Source: Favolaschia claudopus (Eukaryota; Basidiomycota; Agaricomycetes; Agaricales; Mycenaceae). From it: a stretch of DNA of 64,000 nucleotides. The notes beneath the pieces were generated by a model. The model was not told where the DNA came from and ran no database searches. It worked only from the letters and a program-made list of their open reading frames with translations. Below, piece after piece: positions 30,783-41,118 of this stretch (its first letter is position 1; every line of letters begins with the position of its first letter). A program made the translations under genes and the position numbers. The stretch covers positions 1,984,001-2,048,000 of the forward strand of contig JAWWNJ010000020.1 in assembly GCA_037176885.1 (NCBI GenBank). The letters are read 5' to 3'.

Positions 30783-33700
30783 CCGCTGCGAGGAGGAGGA
30801 ACGAAAGAGAAAGATACAGAAATCCGAAGTGTCAGTTCCCACGTAGGTACAGCTTTCGGCCGAGTCGGCCGACTATTAAACGGTCGGTAATGTATGTACA
30901 AATATTCTCTCTTCAATTCCGGAGCATTTCTGAGATCCAGCTCGGAGACCCACGAATCATCCGCAGGTCCAAATCCCTGCCACCTAACCTTGAACATTCG
31001 GTTGTTTCCCTTCTTCCGTGACAACAGCTTATGCCCCAGGATAGCTTCGACTACATATTCCTCAGTCGGAACCAAGTAGTCGCGAGTGTCAGGGAGAATA
31101 GTACGAGGACCAGACTCGTCCTGGGGAAGGTGGTACTTTCGTAAGTGCTCTAGGTTGATCACGGGATGCATGGGGTAGGTGTCCGGGAGGCGCAATCGGT
31201 ATACGACTGGATTGATCTTCTCTAGAACCTCGAAGGGCCCTATCGTGCGCTGCACGACCTTCTTCCCGGTACCCTCCACGTCTACAAGCTCCAGCGAGTG
31301 GGGGTTGACCAGCACGTAATCCCCTTCCTCGATAGGTTCCACTGGCCGCCTTTTTTTGTTGTAAGCGCGTGCTTGCCGTTCTTGCGCAAGAACTACGGCG
31401 TCCCTGGCGGCTTGACGGTGACTTTCAAGCGCTTCGACGAAGTCTTCACCCTTCTGACTCGGCAGGAAGGGACGAACTACTGGGTCACCCTCCGGATGCA
31501 GCAGTCCAGCCGCGCCTCGCGGATGGTACCCCAGAAGGAGGAAATTGGGCGAATATCCTGTAGAAGCATGTACATTCGAGTTGTAAGCGAATGCAATCTC
31601 CTTCAGCCATTGAGCCCAGGAAGAGCGATCCTTCGCGACATAAGCACGCAGCATTTGCTCAATCATAGCATTGAGTATCTCCGTCTGCCCATCCGTTTGT
31701 GGGTGATGAGCAGAGGATAGCGCCATGACGCTGCCGTACTGAGTCACCACGGACCGCCAGAACGCAGTGGCCCAGCGCTTGTCGCGATCCGCAATAATAC
31801 GTTCCGGCATCCCGTAGACGTTGACTACGTGGTCGACGAAGAATTTGGCGAAGCCTTCCTGAGAGAGTTCATTATGGGTAGGAATTATCAGGGCGAAACG
31901 GGTGAGTTTGTCTACGATCACTAGGATGGCCGTAAATTTCTCTGGTCCAGAGGGCGGAAGCCCTGTAATTAAATCAAGCGACACAGTCGCGAATGGTCGA
32001 GCGGGAATATGAGCCGGTCTTAACCCTCCCATCTTCTTGCGATGGTCTGTTTTTATTTTCTGACAGACGTCGCAGCGAGTGCCGAAATCCTCCGCGTCCT
32101 TATGCAAGGAGGGCCAGAAGTAAAGTTCTCTGAGTCTGTTCTCGAATTTATGAGGCCCAGCATGCGCGCTCTCATGCGCCGAGTCATGCATCCAGCGCAT
32201 TACCCATCGAGTTTTCGACGCGGGGACGCAAAGGCGAGTTTTCCAGTCAGCGTCGATGAAGAACAGCAGCCCGTCCTTGCCCTTCTGGAAGTGCGACGGA
32301 GTGAGAATCTTATCCGGGCTGGGAACGTCCTCGACATATCGAGTCTTAAAGTATGGGTCATTTAAATAACCCTCCTTGAAGCTCTCGACGATCTCCGGAG
32401 ATACTGATATCAGAAGGTGGGATTTCTTATTCCAATCATCCTCGCCTCCGTCCGGTTTAGTTCCTGCCGGGTACGTCCAGTGGTCTCCTTGAGGAAAAGG
32501 CAAACCGTCGGATGCAGCAGCGGTCTGGCCGCGCTCTTCCTGTCCTGCCAGCGGGACCGGGGTTTCACCCGTTTCTAACGGGGAGGACTCTTCTGCGGCC
32601 TCCTGGGCTCTCTGCCGTCTCGTCTTGACCGGCAAGGCATATTTTTCTATCGCATCTTCCCACCACCATATCGCGAACGCGGCCTTCTTCGCAGGGGCGT
32701 ACGCCTCCTTGTTCTCCCTCCACATCGCTTCCTCTTGTTTATCTTCATCCTGTTCTATTGAATGCGGGTCGTCCACGACGAGCGATTCATGCGGCGGAGT
32801 ACGCGGTAGCCTCGATAACGGGTCAACGTTCGAGTGTACCCTCCCTGGTCTATGCACGATTTTAAGCCCCGGGTAAGCCGCAAACACCGCCCCCCACGCC
32901 GCTAATCGCCGGTTCGCGTTTTCATAAACGCGCGCCCATTGAAGAGCCGCGTGGTCCGTGACCAGGATGATCAGTTCCCCCTCTATAAAAGGCTGAAAGC
33001 GAACTAGCGCTTCCTTCGCTCCGAGCGCCTCGCGTTCGGTCGCGCTATAGTTCCGCTCAGCGGACTTCAAACTCCTACTCCAGTAGGCGATAACACGCTC
33101 TACGTGCACCGTCGTGTCGTCCAGCGTGGCCCCCCATTCATCTTCCTTCCCTACCTCCTCCACCTCTTTGGTAAGCGCCGTGAATAGTCTCGGCACTGGC
33201 GCTTTCGCGTCCCAGGCGGCCTTGAGCTTCTCGTAGGCCGCTGTGCCCTTCAAATCCTTGACCTGAATGGGCTGGACCTGCTGCAGGCTCGCGCCCAGCG
33301 CGAAGTCCGAAGCGTCGGTATATAGTCTATACGGACGACCTTGAATTGGATGTCCTAAGATCGGCGCGGCCGATAAAGCATCCTTTGCTTGTAGAAAAGC
33401 GATCTCATGCTCCGCTCGCCAGTCCCATTTAACCCCTTTACCCAAAAGCGAGAAGAGCGGCTTCACGATGAACGCGTAGTAGGGTATGTAGGAAGAGAAG
33501 TAATTGACCATGCCTAAGAACTTCTGAAGTTCATGGACAGAGGAAGGCCGCTGCAGTTCCTGAATCGCAGCTACTTTCTCTTTATGCGTCGACAATCCCA
33601 GTCTCGACACCTTCTGGCCCAGCAGTAAGATGGAAGAGTACCCCACGAAGCATTTCTTGGGCTCCAGCGTGATCCCAGCAGCCGCTATAGCGCCCAGAAC

Positions 33701-34930
33701 TCTGTCGAGATGTTGTAGGTGATCTTTCCAATTCTTCGAGAATATGACGATGTCGTCTATGTACACCAGAGTGAAAAGCCAAAGGTATGGAGCTAATACC
33801 CCTTGCATAATTCTCTGGAAGATCGAAGGCCCATTCCGCAGGCCGAAAGGCATGCGTCGAAATTGCCAGAGCCCTCTATGTGAGCGGAACGCCGTCTTCT
33901 CCTTGGCGTCGTCGTCCATTTCTACCTGATTGAAACCCGCCAGCGCGTCAAACGAAGACAATACCTGAGAGCCCGAAAGGGCTTGTATAATCTCGGATTG
34001 ACGCGGGATAGGAAACTCGTCTGCTATTGTCTGAGCATTAAGTTTCCTGTAATCCACTGCTAGGCGAGGCTTCCCGTTACGGAAAACGACGACGCAAGGC
34101 GCCCCCCAGGGGCTTGTAGAGGGTTCTATGACACCTCTTTCGAACCATAAGTCCATCTGCTTATCGATAACTTCTCTCTTCGCCGGCGAAGCTGAATACA
34201 TGGGGATGGAGACCGGCTGCGTCCCGTCTTTGACCGGAATGGGTGCTTTCTCCTTCACATGCCCCAGCCGTCCCCCAACACCGAACGCAGCCGCATTGCG
34301 GCGCAGAACAGCGTCGAGTTCCGGACGCACTTCCTCAGGAATATCCGGGCCTAAGTTCACCATCTCCGCGACGTCTGTTCCTTCCTTCTCATCCTCGAAT
34401 TCTCCTGGCAACGCTGTGGTCTTAGGTCCCCAGTTATGGTCTTCGTCGAGTTGATCCGTCGACGGTGACGTATCGGGAGCTACCTCGCTCGAATCTTGAG
34501 CTCTTTGTGTTTCTTGGATGACTCGTGCAAGGGCTTCAGCTGAGGCGACCATTTTCTCCAGCTCCTCTTCTGACTTCGGAGTATCTGCGAATTCTGCTGG
34601 ATCATGAAGCCTTCCCACAATATCGCCGACGCGGATATACCACGGGCGCGTACTGGGGTTCGCTATAGGCAGGTATGGGGCGTCCGAACGAATCAGCGTG
34701 GTAGGCGCAGCCATAACGCTTTCATCTTCGTTGGCAATGACCACCTTCTCCACCAGCCATTCTTCTTTCCCCTCAAACGGTCCAGACACAAGTACATTAT
34801 GGACCGATCCTGCGGCGACGAGTACATCCTGCGCTGCCAGTACTGGTGGCGCTTCGGTTTTGCCTTCCCTCCATTTTCTTGCTCGCGATCGCTGGTAGGT
34901 CTTCCTCCAAATGCCAGGAAGGAGCGCTTG
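30686..34930 (-). CDS. pol: Ty3/gypsy Pol: RT, RNase H, integrase, chromodomain
   Basis: The frame is open from at least 34921 on the minus strand; residues below are counted from the codon at 34789. RT: SIPMYSASPAKREVIDKQ, FDALAGFNQ, the active site YIDD (342-345). RNase H: LYTDASDFALGAS (490). Integrase: HHCC zinc finger (CDVCQK at 905-910), catalytic Asp in SLDLITG (938), IADRDKRW (1000) and Glu in TDGQTEILNA (1036). A chromodomain near 1255-1310 (FKVRWQGFGPADDSWV) places it among chromoviruses. It overlaps the end of gag-protease by at least 230 nt in the -1 frame. Either a programmed shift or, more likely given the frameshifts in gag, a mutation splits one gag-pol frame. I see no intact slippery heptamer in the overlap. 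Confidence 0.93.
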   Translation of the reverse strand, partial: QALLPGIWRKTYQRSRARKWREGKTEAPPVLAAQDVLVAAGSVHNVLVSGPFEGKEEWLVEKVVIANEDESVMAAPTTLIRSDAPYLPIANPSTRPWYIRVGDIVGRLHDPAEFADTPKSEEELEKMVASAEALARVIQETQRAQDSSEVAPDTSPSTDQLDEDHNWGPKTTALPGEFEDEKEGTDVAEMVNLGPDIPEEVRPELDAVLRRNAAAFGVGGRLGHVKEKAPIPVKDGTQPVSIPMYSASPAKREVIDKQMDLWFERGVIEPSTSPWGAPCVVVFRNGKPRLAVDYRKLNAQTIADEFPIPRQSEIIQALSGSQVLSSFDALAGFNQVEMDDDAKEKTAFRSHRGLWQFRRMPFGLRNGPSIFQRIMQGVLAPYLWLFTLVYIDDIVIFSKNWKDHLQHLDRVLGAIAAAGITLEPKKCFVGYSSILLLGQKVSRLGLSTHKEKVAAIQELQRPSSVHELQKFLGMVNYFSSYIPYYAFIVKPLFSLLGKGVKWDWRAEHEIAFLQAKDALSAAPILGHPIQGRPYRLYTDASDFALGASLQQVQPIQVKDLKGTAAYEKLKAAWDAKAPVPRLFTALTKEVEEVGKEDEWGATLDDTTVHVERVIAYWSRSLKSAERNYSATEREALGAKEALVRFQPFIEGELIILVTDHAALQWARVYENANRRLAAWGAVFAAYPGLKIVHRPGRVHSNVDPLSRLPRTPPHESLVVDDPHSIEQDEDKQEEAMWRENKEAYAPAKKAAFAIWWWEDAIEKYALPVKTRRQRAQEAAEESSPLETGETPVPLAGQEERGQTAAASDGLPFPQGDHWTYPAGTKPDGGEDDWNKKSHLLISVSPEIVESFKEGYLNDPYFKTRYVEDVPSPDKILTPSHFQKGKDGLLFFIDADWKTRLCVPASKTRWVMRWMHDSAHESAHAGPHKFENRLRELYFWPSLHKDAEDFGTRCDVCQKIKTDHRKKMGGLRPAHIPARPFATVSLDLITGLPPSGPEKFTAILVIVDKLTRFALIIPTHNELSQEGFAKFFVDHVVNVYGMPERIIADRDKRWATAFWRSVVTQYGSVMALSSAHHPQTDGQTEILNAMIEQMLRAYVAKDRSSWAQWLKEIAFAYNSNVHASTGYSPNFLLLGYHPRGAAGLLHPEGDPVVRPFLPSQKGEDFVEALESHRQAARDAVVLAQERQARAYNKKRRPVEPIEEGDYVLVNPHSLELVDVEGTGKKVVQRTIGPFEVLEKINPVVYRLRLPDTYPMHPVINLEHLRKYHLPQDESGPRTILPDTRDYLVPTEEYVVEAILGHKLLSRKKGNNRMFKVRWQGFGPADDSWVSELDLRNAPELKREYLYIHYRPFNSRPTRPKAVPTWELTLRISVSFSFVPPPRSGSTRVSTRSCLLLYISTTTSTFSSLSLLLSPL

Positions 34931-36465
34931 CGTGACGCTTTAGCGACGCTGGCTTGGCGAATCTCGAATCCCAGATCCACAGAAAGAGCGGAAGAGGCCG
35001 GAATGATGTGTCGGGTGCGGCCCACGGATACGTCGCAATGACCCGTGCCCCATCTTTGGACGCCCAGCTCGTAGGCGGATTGGAAGTCCTCCCCTAGAAG
35101 AAGAGGGACTTTCATGTTTCGGACGACATACGCTTCCAGTTCAAAGCTGATGACTTCCCCTTCTTTGGAAGTCATGTATAAAGTCGTCTTCACATAGCCG
35201 AGCACTTTAGCTTGTCCCGTCAGATGGTACAACGTCATGCGTATACCCTCCTTTGGTTTGGGCAGGCCTGGGATGGACGCCCAGAAATCCTCAGACATCA
35301 GAGTGATGTCCGCGCCGGAATCCAATCGCCCCTTCACCTCCTCGTTATCGAGAGAGGCAATCTTCACCTTGGCATGCAGAGCCCGCGCGCCGTAGGATCC
35401 CAACCCATCAGGGAGTTGTCGGACCTTTCGGGCAGCATGGATCTTCACGCCATCTTCGTTGGTGGTTACGGGGAGTTCTGGTCTAGGGGAAGCCTTGCGC
35501 AATTCACGTCGGGGAAGGGTGGCGTTTGAGGATCCTGATTCCTTTCCCTTCTCCTTAAGAGAGGATTTCGCGCTTTCGAAGGATTCTCTTCTGCGTCTAT
35601 TGCGGTTGTAAGGTCCTTCCTTCACCACATGAGCTTCAGATCCTACGACCAGTACTTCGCGCTCAGTCACACACGGGTAGGCGGAAGGGGATACAATTGA
35701 GCTCATCATAGCTACATGTTCATGTATCTCTTTAGCTTCCTCTACCGGATCTATGTCTACCTCGATTGCATGAACGCGTCTAAGCGAATCCCATTTACCG
35801 TATTGGGGGCAATCTCTAGCGACGTGCTTGGTGCTGGTGCACACGTAGCACCCTCCATTCGTAGGCGGACGCGCGCTGACTACTGAGTCATCGCGTGCGA
35901 AGAAATGCCCGTTGTACGTCTTCCCTGGAGGGGAAGACGTGGACGCTTCCTTCGCTTCACCCGCCGTACGGCGCTGAGCCGTCGATTTGAATCGACGATC
36001 CGTCGCCAACACTTCTTTCTCCTCATCCTCGTCCTCCGCCGCCGCTTTCTGCGCCAGATAATCATCTTCATCCGGCACCTCCACCATATGGACACGGCGG
36101 AAGCGCGCGGGGGCAGGGTTGTTGGAGTTCATGAGGGAATTAATCTTCCTTGCCATGATCCAGGAGGATGTCAGCGCGAGCTTCTCCTCCTCCGCTGTGG
36201 CCATTAATATCTCAACGGTGGGGCATTTGCGCTCGTTGAGGTCTTTAGCCCACTCGGGAGGTTGAGTGCGCAGAATCCTGGCGACCGCTCCTGGACCGTC
36301 CTCGTTGTCGGCGAAGAGGAAGCTATGATATTGGGCGCGACGTTGAATGAAGTCCAAGGGTTCCTCGTCTTCATGTCCTTTCTGACGATACTTCATTTCC
36401 TCGAAATCATGATTGCGGTCATGGACCCATTGCGTCGTAATGAAGTGGCCTCGGACTGCTTCCAA
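34693..36465 (-). pseudogene. gag: Gypsy Gag C-terminal part, nucleocapsid and protease
   Basis: A 590-codon frame. It begins within the Gag capsid region (EAVRGHFITTQWVHDRNHD, FIQRRAQYHSFL) and continues through an Asp/Glu-rich linker to a zinc knuckle CYVCTSTKHVARDC. Then comes an aspartic protease whose catalytic motif reads GRLDSGADITLMS, with the matching PLLLGEDF further on. The upstream part of Gag is in another frame (see 36393-37430). Gag assembles the particle and protease cuts the polyprotein. Confidence 0.88.
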
Positions 36466-37430
36466 AAGATGGTCCCAGTCCTGACCTTCCTATGCGCAAC
36501 CAGGCCGTTCCACCACTTTTGCGCGCGTCCCTCAAACTTCGTAGGAGCCATTTGCGCAATTCCAGCGTTCATGCGCGGACTCAGAAGCGCCAGGTACGCC
36601 ATAGCCGTCACATATTCTATGAGGGTTTCACCTCGACCATCCCAAGAGGGAACGATAGCGACGTTCAGCTTGTGATTTATCTGCCACTGGTCCGGAGCGC
36701 GCTCGGGGAAGTCCCCTTGTGCAGCCATAGGACCAGGGAAGCCTCCGCCGCCTCCGCCACCTCCAGCTCCTCCACCCCCAAAACCACCGCCACCACCGCC
36801 TCCAAATCCGCCACCGCCGCCTCCGTTCGGACCGTCTCCATTCCCTCCACCTCCGAAGCTCCTTGGTTTCATCGGCACCTTGCCCAGCCATCCCGGCGGA
36901 AGCTGACTAGAATTCCCATTAGGGGGGCGGCGCTCCGTCGCCAGGCACGGGCGATGGGGCCGTACCGTCCTTCTGCGCTTGGAACTTGTAACTAGTCCAA
37001 GACGCAGTGGTCGGCGGACCCGTGGACTTAGCCTGAGTAGGAGTCTGGCTTGTCGCTGCGGCTCGCGGTAACGATGGCCCCCCAGATACAAACATACGTT
37101 TGAAGGAACTCATTTCGGACTTGTCGTGAATATGTCCGTGCCCTGGTAAGGAGGTAATGGCTGAAATTCTAGGAGGAGATGGCGCTGGTTGGACGAAGCG
37201 AACGCCTATGACGCCGGGGGTATTGGGCTGAGGGCCAGCGACGGTCGGAGCCGCGCTATTCCCTGCAGCGCCCGTTTCTTTCATGGTGGGGACGGCTTGG
37301 GTAGCTCGTGGCTTGTAGTAGCGGGTCCGAGGAACTTCTTTGAGCTCGAGGAGCATGGCGTCGCGAGCGGGCTTGTCGACAAGGCCCGCGTCGTGGTAGT
37401 ATCGATCGCGGAGTAGCAAGAGCTCGCGTT
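36393..37430 (-). pseudogene. gag: Gypsy Gag N-terminal part, two frame breaks, 5'-truncated
   Basis: Frame A (37430-36919) encodes RDRYYHDAGLVDKPARDAM onward and ends at a run of six C (minus strand) near 36925. Frame B (37091-36393) continues the protein as PPNGNSSQLPPGWLGKVPMK, a Gly-rich stretch, and QWQINHKLNVAIVPSWDGRG to KWWNGLVAHRK. The capsid then continues in the frame of the previous entry. The homopolymer explains the first shift as a one-base indel. A TAA in frame A at about 37430 and the absence of an upstream Met show that the 5' end is missing. The 5' LTR and primer site are not present; a solo LTR follows instead. Confidence 0.8.
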
Positions 37431-37457
37431 AGAGCAAACCAATGCTCTACCGCTGAG
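37430..37457 (-). pseudogene. tRNA-like 5' half (Cys-type D-arm)
   Basis: The minus strand reads CTCAGCGGTAGAGCATTGGT then TTGC, a D-arm and anticodon-stem start like that of fungal tRNA-Cys(GCA). The rest is missing. It sits between the end of gag homology and a solo LTR. Confidence 0.45.
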
Positions 37458-37612
37458 TGTTCATTGAGTATTTATACAATTTACAATTGTATCTAGAAAG
37501 TTCTGTAATAAAGGAGAAAACTTAGTAAGTCACCCGAGAGAATGTTCTCGGTGATTCCCGGAGCTCAACGCTCAATCTCCAACAATATTGCACTACAATA
37601 CTGACTCTAACA
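37458..37612 (-). mobile_element. Small solo LTR, 155 bp
   Basis: The minus strand begins TGTTAGAGTCAG and ends CTCAATGAACA (TG..CA), with a TATAAATA-type box close to the end and an AATTGTAAATTGTATAAA stretch. Size and ends suit a Copia- or TRIM-type LTR. No 5-bp duplication is evident (CTGAG versus ATTAA). Confidence 0.5.
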
Positions 37613-37620
37613 ATTAATTA

Positions 37621-37665
37621 CTGGTGCTTGCGAGAATCGAACGCTCGACCTCTGCAGTGCGAATA
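37621..37665 (-). pseudogene. tRNA-like 3' half
   Basis: The minus strand contains GAGCGTTCGATTCTCGC, a T-arm/B-box, then AAGCACC. Read on the plus strand it starts TGGTGCTTGCGAGAATCGAA, which would also serve as a primer-binding site for a plus-strand retroelement. No 5' acceptor partner was found. 37666-37736 holds nothing else. Confidence 0.45.
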
Positions 37666-37736
37666 AAACAATGGCAATGTACAATACTGCTATGCTAAGA
37701 GAGCTTTACAGATACAGAAATTTTGTTCCATATATG

Positions 37737-38488
37737 GCGTAGCTCTCGGATACCTGTACAATTTCCCCATAACACAACAACTCAAGATATTGCTCGTACA
37801 TTGACTGGTGATTTACTACAGTTGCGGCAAAATCAATTTACTTACCAAATAAGGAAATTCTCATCAAATCCGCTCTACCGCACACGTTGAAATGGCACAA
37901 ATGGCCTGTACTCCTGGAGTTGAGCCGGTCTACGCACAAAAACAACCGGATTCGTCATGTTTCTCACTGCTTTTTGGCCAATTTTTGGCTGCACTTTATG
38001 AGACAAAGTTGCTGGTTATCCCGGCGAAACCAATACAGAGACGCCAGTTTCCCTACATCAGGAATACAGGCCAGCAGCTTTTAGTATTCTTATCAATTTA
38101 CCGCTCGAAAAAAACGAGCGAAAGGAGCGAATTGACGAGAATTTCCTTATTTAGTAAGTAAATTGATTTTGCCGCAACTGTACACATGAGTATATGCTCC
38201 CCTACATACTTTTTGAAATTCAAATCAGCCATCTTGGCATACAATCACAGCACAAATTATCAAAAACAATACAACTCTGAATTTTCCGCCGAAAAAGATG
38301 CAATAAAACCACACCTACCATGTCTCTAACAACCCCAACTCAGTTTTGTAACCTCCGGGAAGGTAGCCTGGGAAGACCTAACCAGACCTTATTACGCCTT
38401 ATAAGGTCACCCCTCGAACCTTATTAGGCCTTATAAGGCCGTTAGGTGCTCCAAGGCCTTACCAGGCTTTTTCATTTTTTCCGACATT
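37737..38488. repeat. Dispersed repeat, copy B (interrupted)
   Basis: Same family and orientation as 15480-15867. The copy is split by a MITE at 37819-38180; the two outer parts align with copy A almost base for base. Confidence 0.88.
37819..38180. mobile_element. Tc1/mariner-type MITE, 362 bp, nested, TA duplication
   Basis: Terminal repeats CAGTTGCGGCAAAATCAATT (left) and its inverse at 38161-38180; TA stands on each side (37817-37818, 38181-38182). The empty site in copy A reads GATTTACTACACATG with a single TA, proving both the insertion and the 2-bp duplication. The arms continue as TTTACTTAC with AGGAAATTCTC further in. No ORF of note. Confidence 0.93.
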
Positions 38489-38847
38489 CATACACGGTAC
38501 AGAGGGGCAGATTCTCGACGAGGTGTTGTTAATGGTGCCATCAGTTTTGCAAACAGCTGCTGTGATGAGGTGATGAAAATGAATGATATCAATTAGTGTC
38601 TGTATAGAGAGACTATGGTTCTGAGTGGAAATTCAAAAACTTGATTGGTGGTTCATCCTTCAGAACGTCATTGCCCGGCATAAGTAAAGTTTTGTTCTGC
38701 GTGAAAAGAATCCGACCGAATTATGCTCCAAACAACAGCGCAACATTGAATACCACCTCCATCAAAAGTGCAAAGTGCGCCAAAAAAATGTGAACATGTC
38801 AAGGTATTCCGGAACAGCTGTAATTTGAGTGCCATTCCAATAACAAT

Positions 38848-38975
38848 TTACACAAGCTCCCCCTGCTGTAAGCCGGTACTCCGACATACAAATCATATCG
38901 ATTTTTTGTCTTTTGCACTCATCCCGCCTCTGCGCGTCGCTGCCCCGGTGTCGACATCACGATCAGCACCCGGTT
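38848..38975. mobile_element. Part of the 5' LTR/leader of the Copia relic
   Basis: The stretch 38898-38962 matches 41203-41266 of the 3' LTR almost exactly (CCTCTGCGCGTCGCTGCCCC, GGTGTCGACATC). The outer LTR end is not certain. The leader continues to 39026, where a CACTA-like element interrupts it. 38489-38847 shows nothing else. Confidence 0.6.
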
Positions 38976-39026
38976 TTTCGCACCAATCTCTTTGTCTATC
39001 TTTCACTGCATCTCGGATTCGCGTCG

Positions 39027-39761
39027 CACTGTGCAAAGGAAGGGTCATGAAATTCATGATGTTGTTGGCCATGAAAATCCTAACATTATGTCCAGGAATT
39101 CATGATGAATCGCCTGGAAATTGCTAACGAAACATCATGAATTGAAAGTATGTTTTCATGATGATTATGGGGCTCTTCATGACGTTTTTTCATGATGTTT
39201 TATCAAGTATTTCAGAACAAAATATCATGAAACGAGAGCGGTGCAAAGCAAATAAATAACCACCAACCTCATACCACCAACCTCAGATGCCACCAGCCGG
39301 CATCGAACTCAAGACCGCCGTGTGACATACTACAGCATATCACGTTGAGAGTACTACTGGTAGACTAAGTGGGAATTATAAACTTTGTTAGCTTCGCCAA
39401 TATATGGATGTCATACTGCACAGTCTCAAGTTGTTCATCCCCTCATTTGTTTCTAATTTTCAGCAGTGTGCACTTGATAGAGACCAGAGACCGACTGATA
39501 CCATTTATTGGCTTTATAATTGATATTAATATTAGCACCCTACCCACTTAACTCTTGGTGGACTTAGCCAGAAAAAATCGCTCGGTTCTTTATGACGAAA
39601 ATTCGTGATGTTTTGTCATGAATTCATAATCTTGCAAAAATGAGCTTCTGAGCATCATGAAACCCCCCTTGAAATTCATGGTGTGCTTCATGACAAAACA
39701 TCATGAAACCTGAAATTCATGACAGTTTGCTTGAATTTCATGATGTATACTTTGCACAGTG
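39027..39761. mobile_element. CACTA-like MITE, 735 bp, in a gag leader
   Basis: Ends CACTGTGCAAAGG and CTTTGCACAGTG. GTCG flanks both sides (39023-39026, 39762-39765). Subterminal GAAATTCATGATG words recur at both ends as in the element at 3967-5155. Removal would join the Copia leader to GTCGACC and the gag ATG at 39769, so it inserted 7 bp before the start codon. Confidence 0.8.
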
Positions 39762-39768
39762 GTCGACC

Positions 39769-41079
39769 ATGGTTAAACCATCGGATATCTCGAAACTTGA
39801 AGGAGCGGAGAATTTTTGGACTTGGAAGGCTGATGCCTCGTCTTTGTTGTTGACTGAAGGTCTTGGGGATGCGGTCGATCCCCTGGTTAATGTTCCAAAC
39901 GGTGCCGTACAAATGCGCACTTGATCCCAAAATAATGCTAAAGCTCATGGGATGCTCTATCTCACCCTGAGCCAGAGCGTGAAGGAAAAGATTAATAATG
40001 CCAGCCTTGGCGTTAACGGTCGTTTGCTTTGGGCCACTTTGGATTCGTACTACACCACCGCCGATCCCGCTACTCGCTCCACCTTGATGTCCAAGTTCCA
40101 TGGGGTCTCCCACAATGTCATGCAGCCTGCCGATACGTTTCTCTAGGCCGTCGTCACTGCCGAGAACCGTCTCACCGCCATTCCTGCGACCCTGCCGGCT
40201 CACATGGTTCAGGATAAAATCCTGAGCGGTCTTTCCTCTGCGTATTCACCCATCATCACTATCCTGCAGCACGAGTCCCCCCAGCGCGATGTCCAGTCCA
40301 TGATCAATGCCATCAATGCTTGGGAACGCTCTGATCTTCAGCGTTCTGATTCGCTTATCCAGGCTGCTCGGAACACCTTCGCAGCCTATAATCCGAATCA
40401 CGGGGGTGAAGATATTGTCGCTGAAGCTCATCTCGCTCGCAATCGGACCCAGCGTACCTCATCCGGAAAACCCTATTCCCACTCCCACTCGCATTCTACC
40501 TCTAACGACAAATTTGACTGGACCAACACAAAGAATCGCACCGACGTCTGCTATAGATGCGGTCTTCCCGGTCATTTTGCCCAATTCTGCATTTCGATCA
40601 TGCCCGACGATGTCCGCCGTCGTATTCTTCGTAATCGCGAGGACAACGCCCAGGTTGCTTTGGATGCTCGGGAATCGGACTTGGAAACTGTTGCCTTTGC
40701 CGCCACTGGCGAACATGCTTTCTCTGCCATGCTTGACCTCCCCAATGAGATCAACATGGATACCTTGTCCCCGGAAGTCACTGAGGCCTTTGCCGCTGCC
40801 TACTGCCAACCCCATCCGCCTCCAGCTCTCGTTGCTAGCCTTGCTTTTCGTGAGGAGCAAGCTGCTCTTGCACATGCACAGAACTCCCCTTCCGTTTCTA
40901 CCAACTCTAGCCCTGCGTCCAGCCCGACTAAGAAGAAGAAGAAAAAGAAGAAGAAGTCGGCCTCGACTGGTGCGTCGGTCACTCATACAGCCGAAGAAAT
41001 CGAGGCGGCGTTGGAAAGTGTCTTTCTTGCCGAAGATCCCGCGAACGTCTCAGATGCCGGAACGGACTACACGATTTAG
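39769..41079 (+). pseudogene. Copia Gag with two in-frame stops; gag-only element
   Basis: One frame throughout. It starts MVKPSDISKLEGAENFWTWK, has TGA at 39922-39924 and TAG at 40144-40146, and continues with the UBN2-type Gag (KILSGLSSAYSPIITILQH), a CCHC zinc knuckle CYRCGLPGHFAQFC, a Pro/Ser linker and a nine-Lys run, ending at 41079. The 3' LTR follows only 40 bp later, with a purine-rich CGGGGGTG just before it. No protease, integrase or RT lies between, so this was a gag-only (TR-GAG-like) non-autonomous element even before the stops arose. Confidence 0.85.
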
Positions 41080-41118
41080 GATTTTTCAGACTACGGGGGT
41101 GTCTCGTCTGCGGGGGTG

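Noticed and set aside
34693..34800. Programmed -1 frameshift signal
   Set aside because: No X XXY YYZ heptamer in the frame needed was found in the part of the overlap that I read.
36492..36995. Frames opposite the Gly-rich part of Gag
   Set aside because: Shadows of GGN-rich coding sequence.
37621..37665. Complete tRNA-Cys gene
   Set aside because: T-arm and D-arm pieces are in the wrong order and the acceptor stem has no 5' partner.
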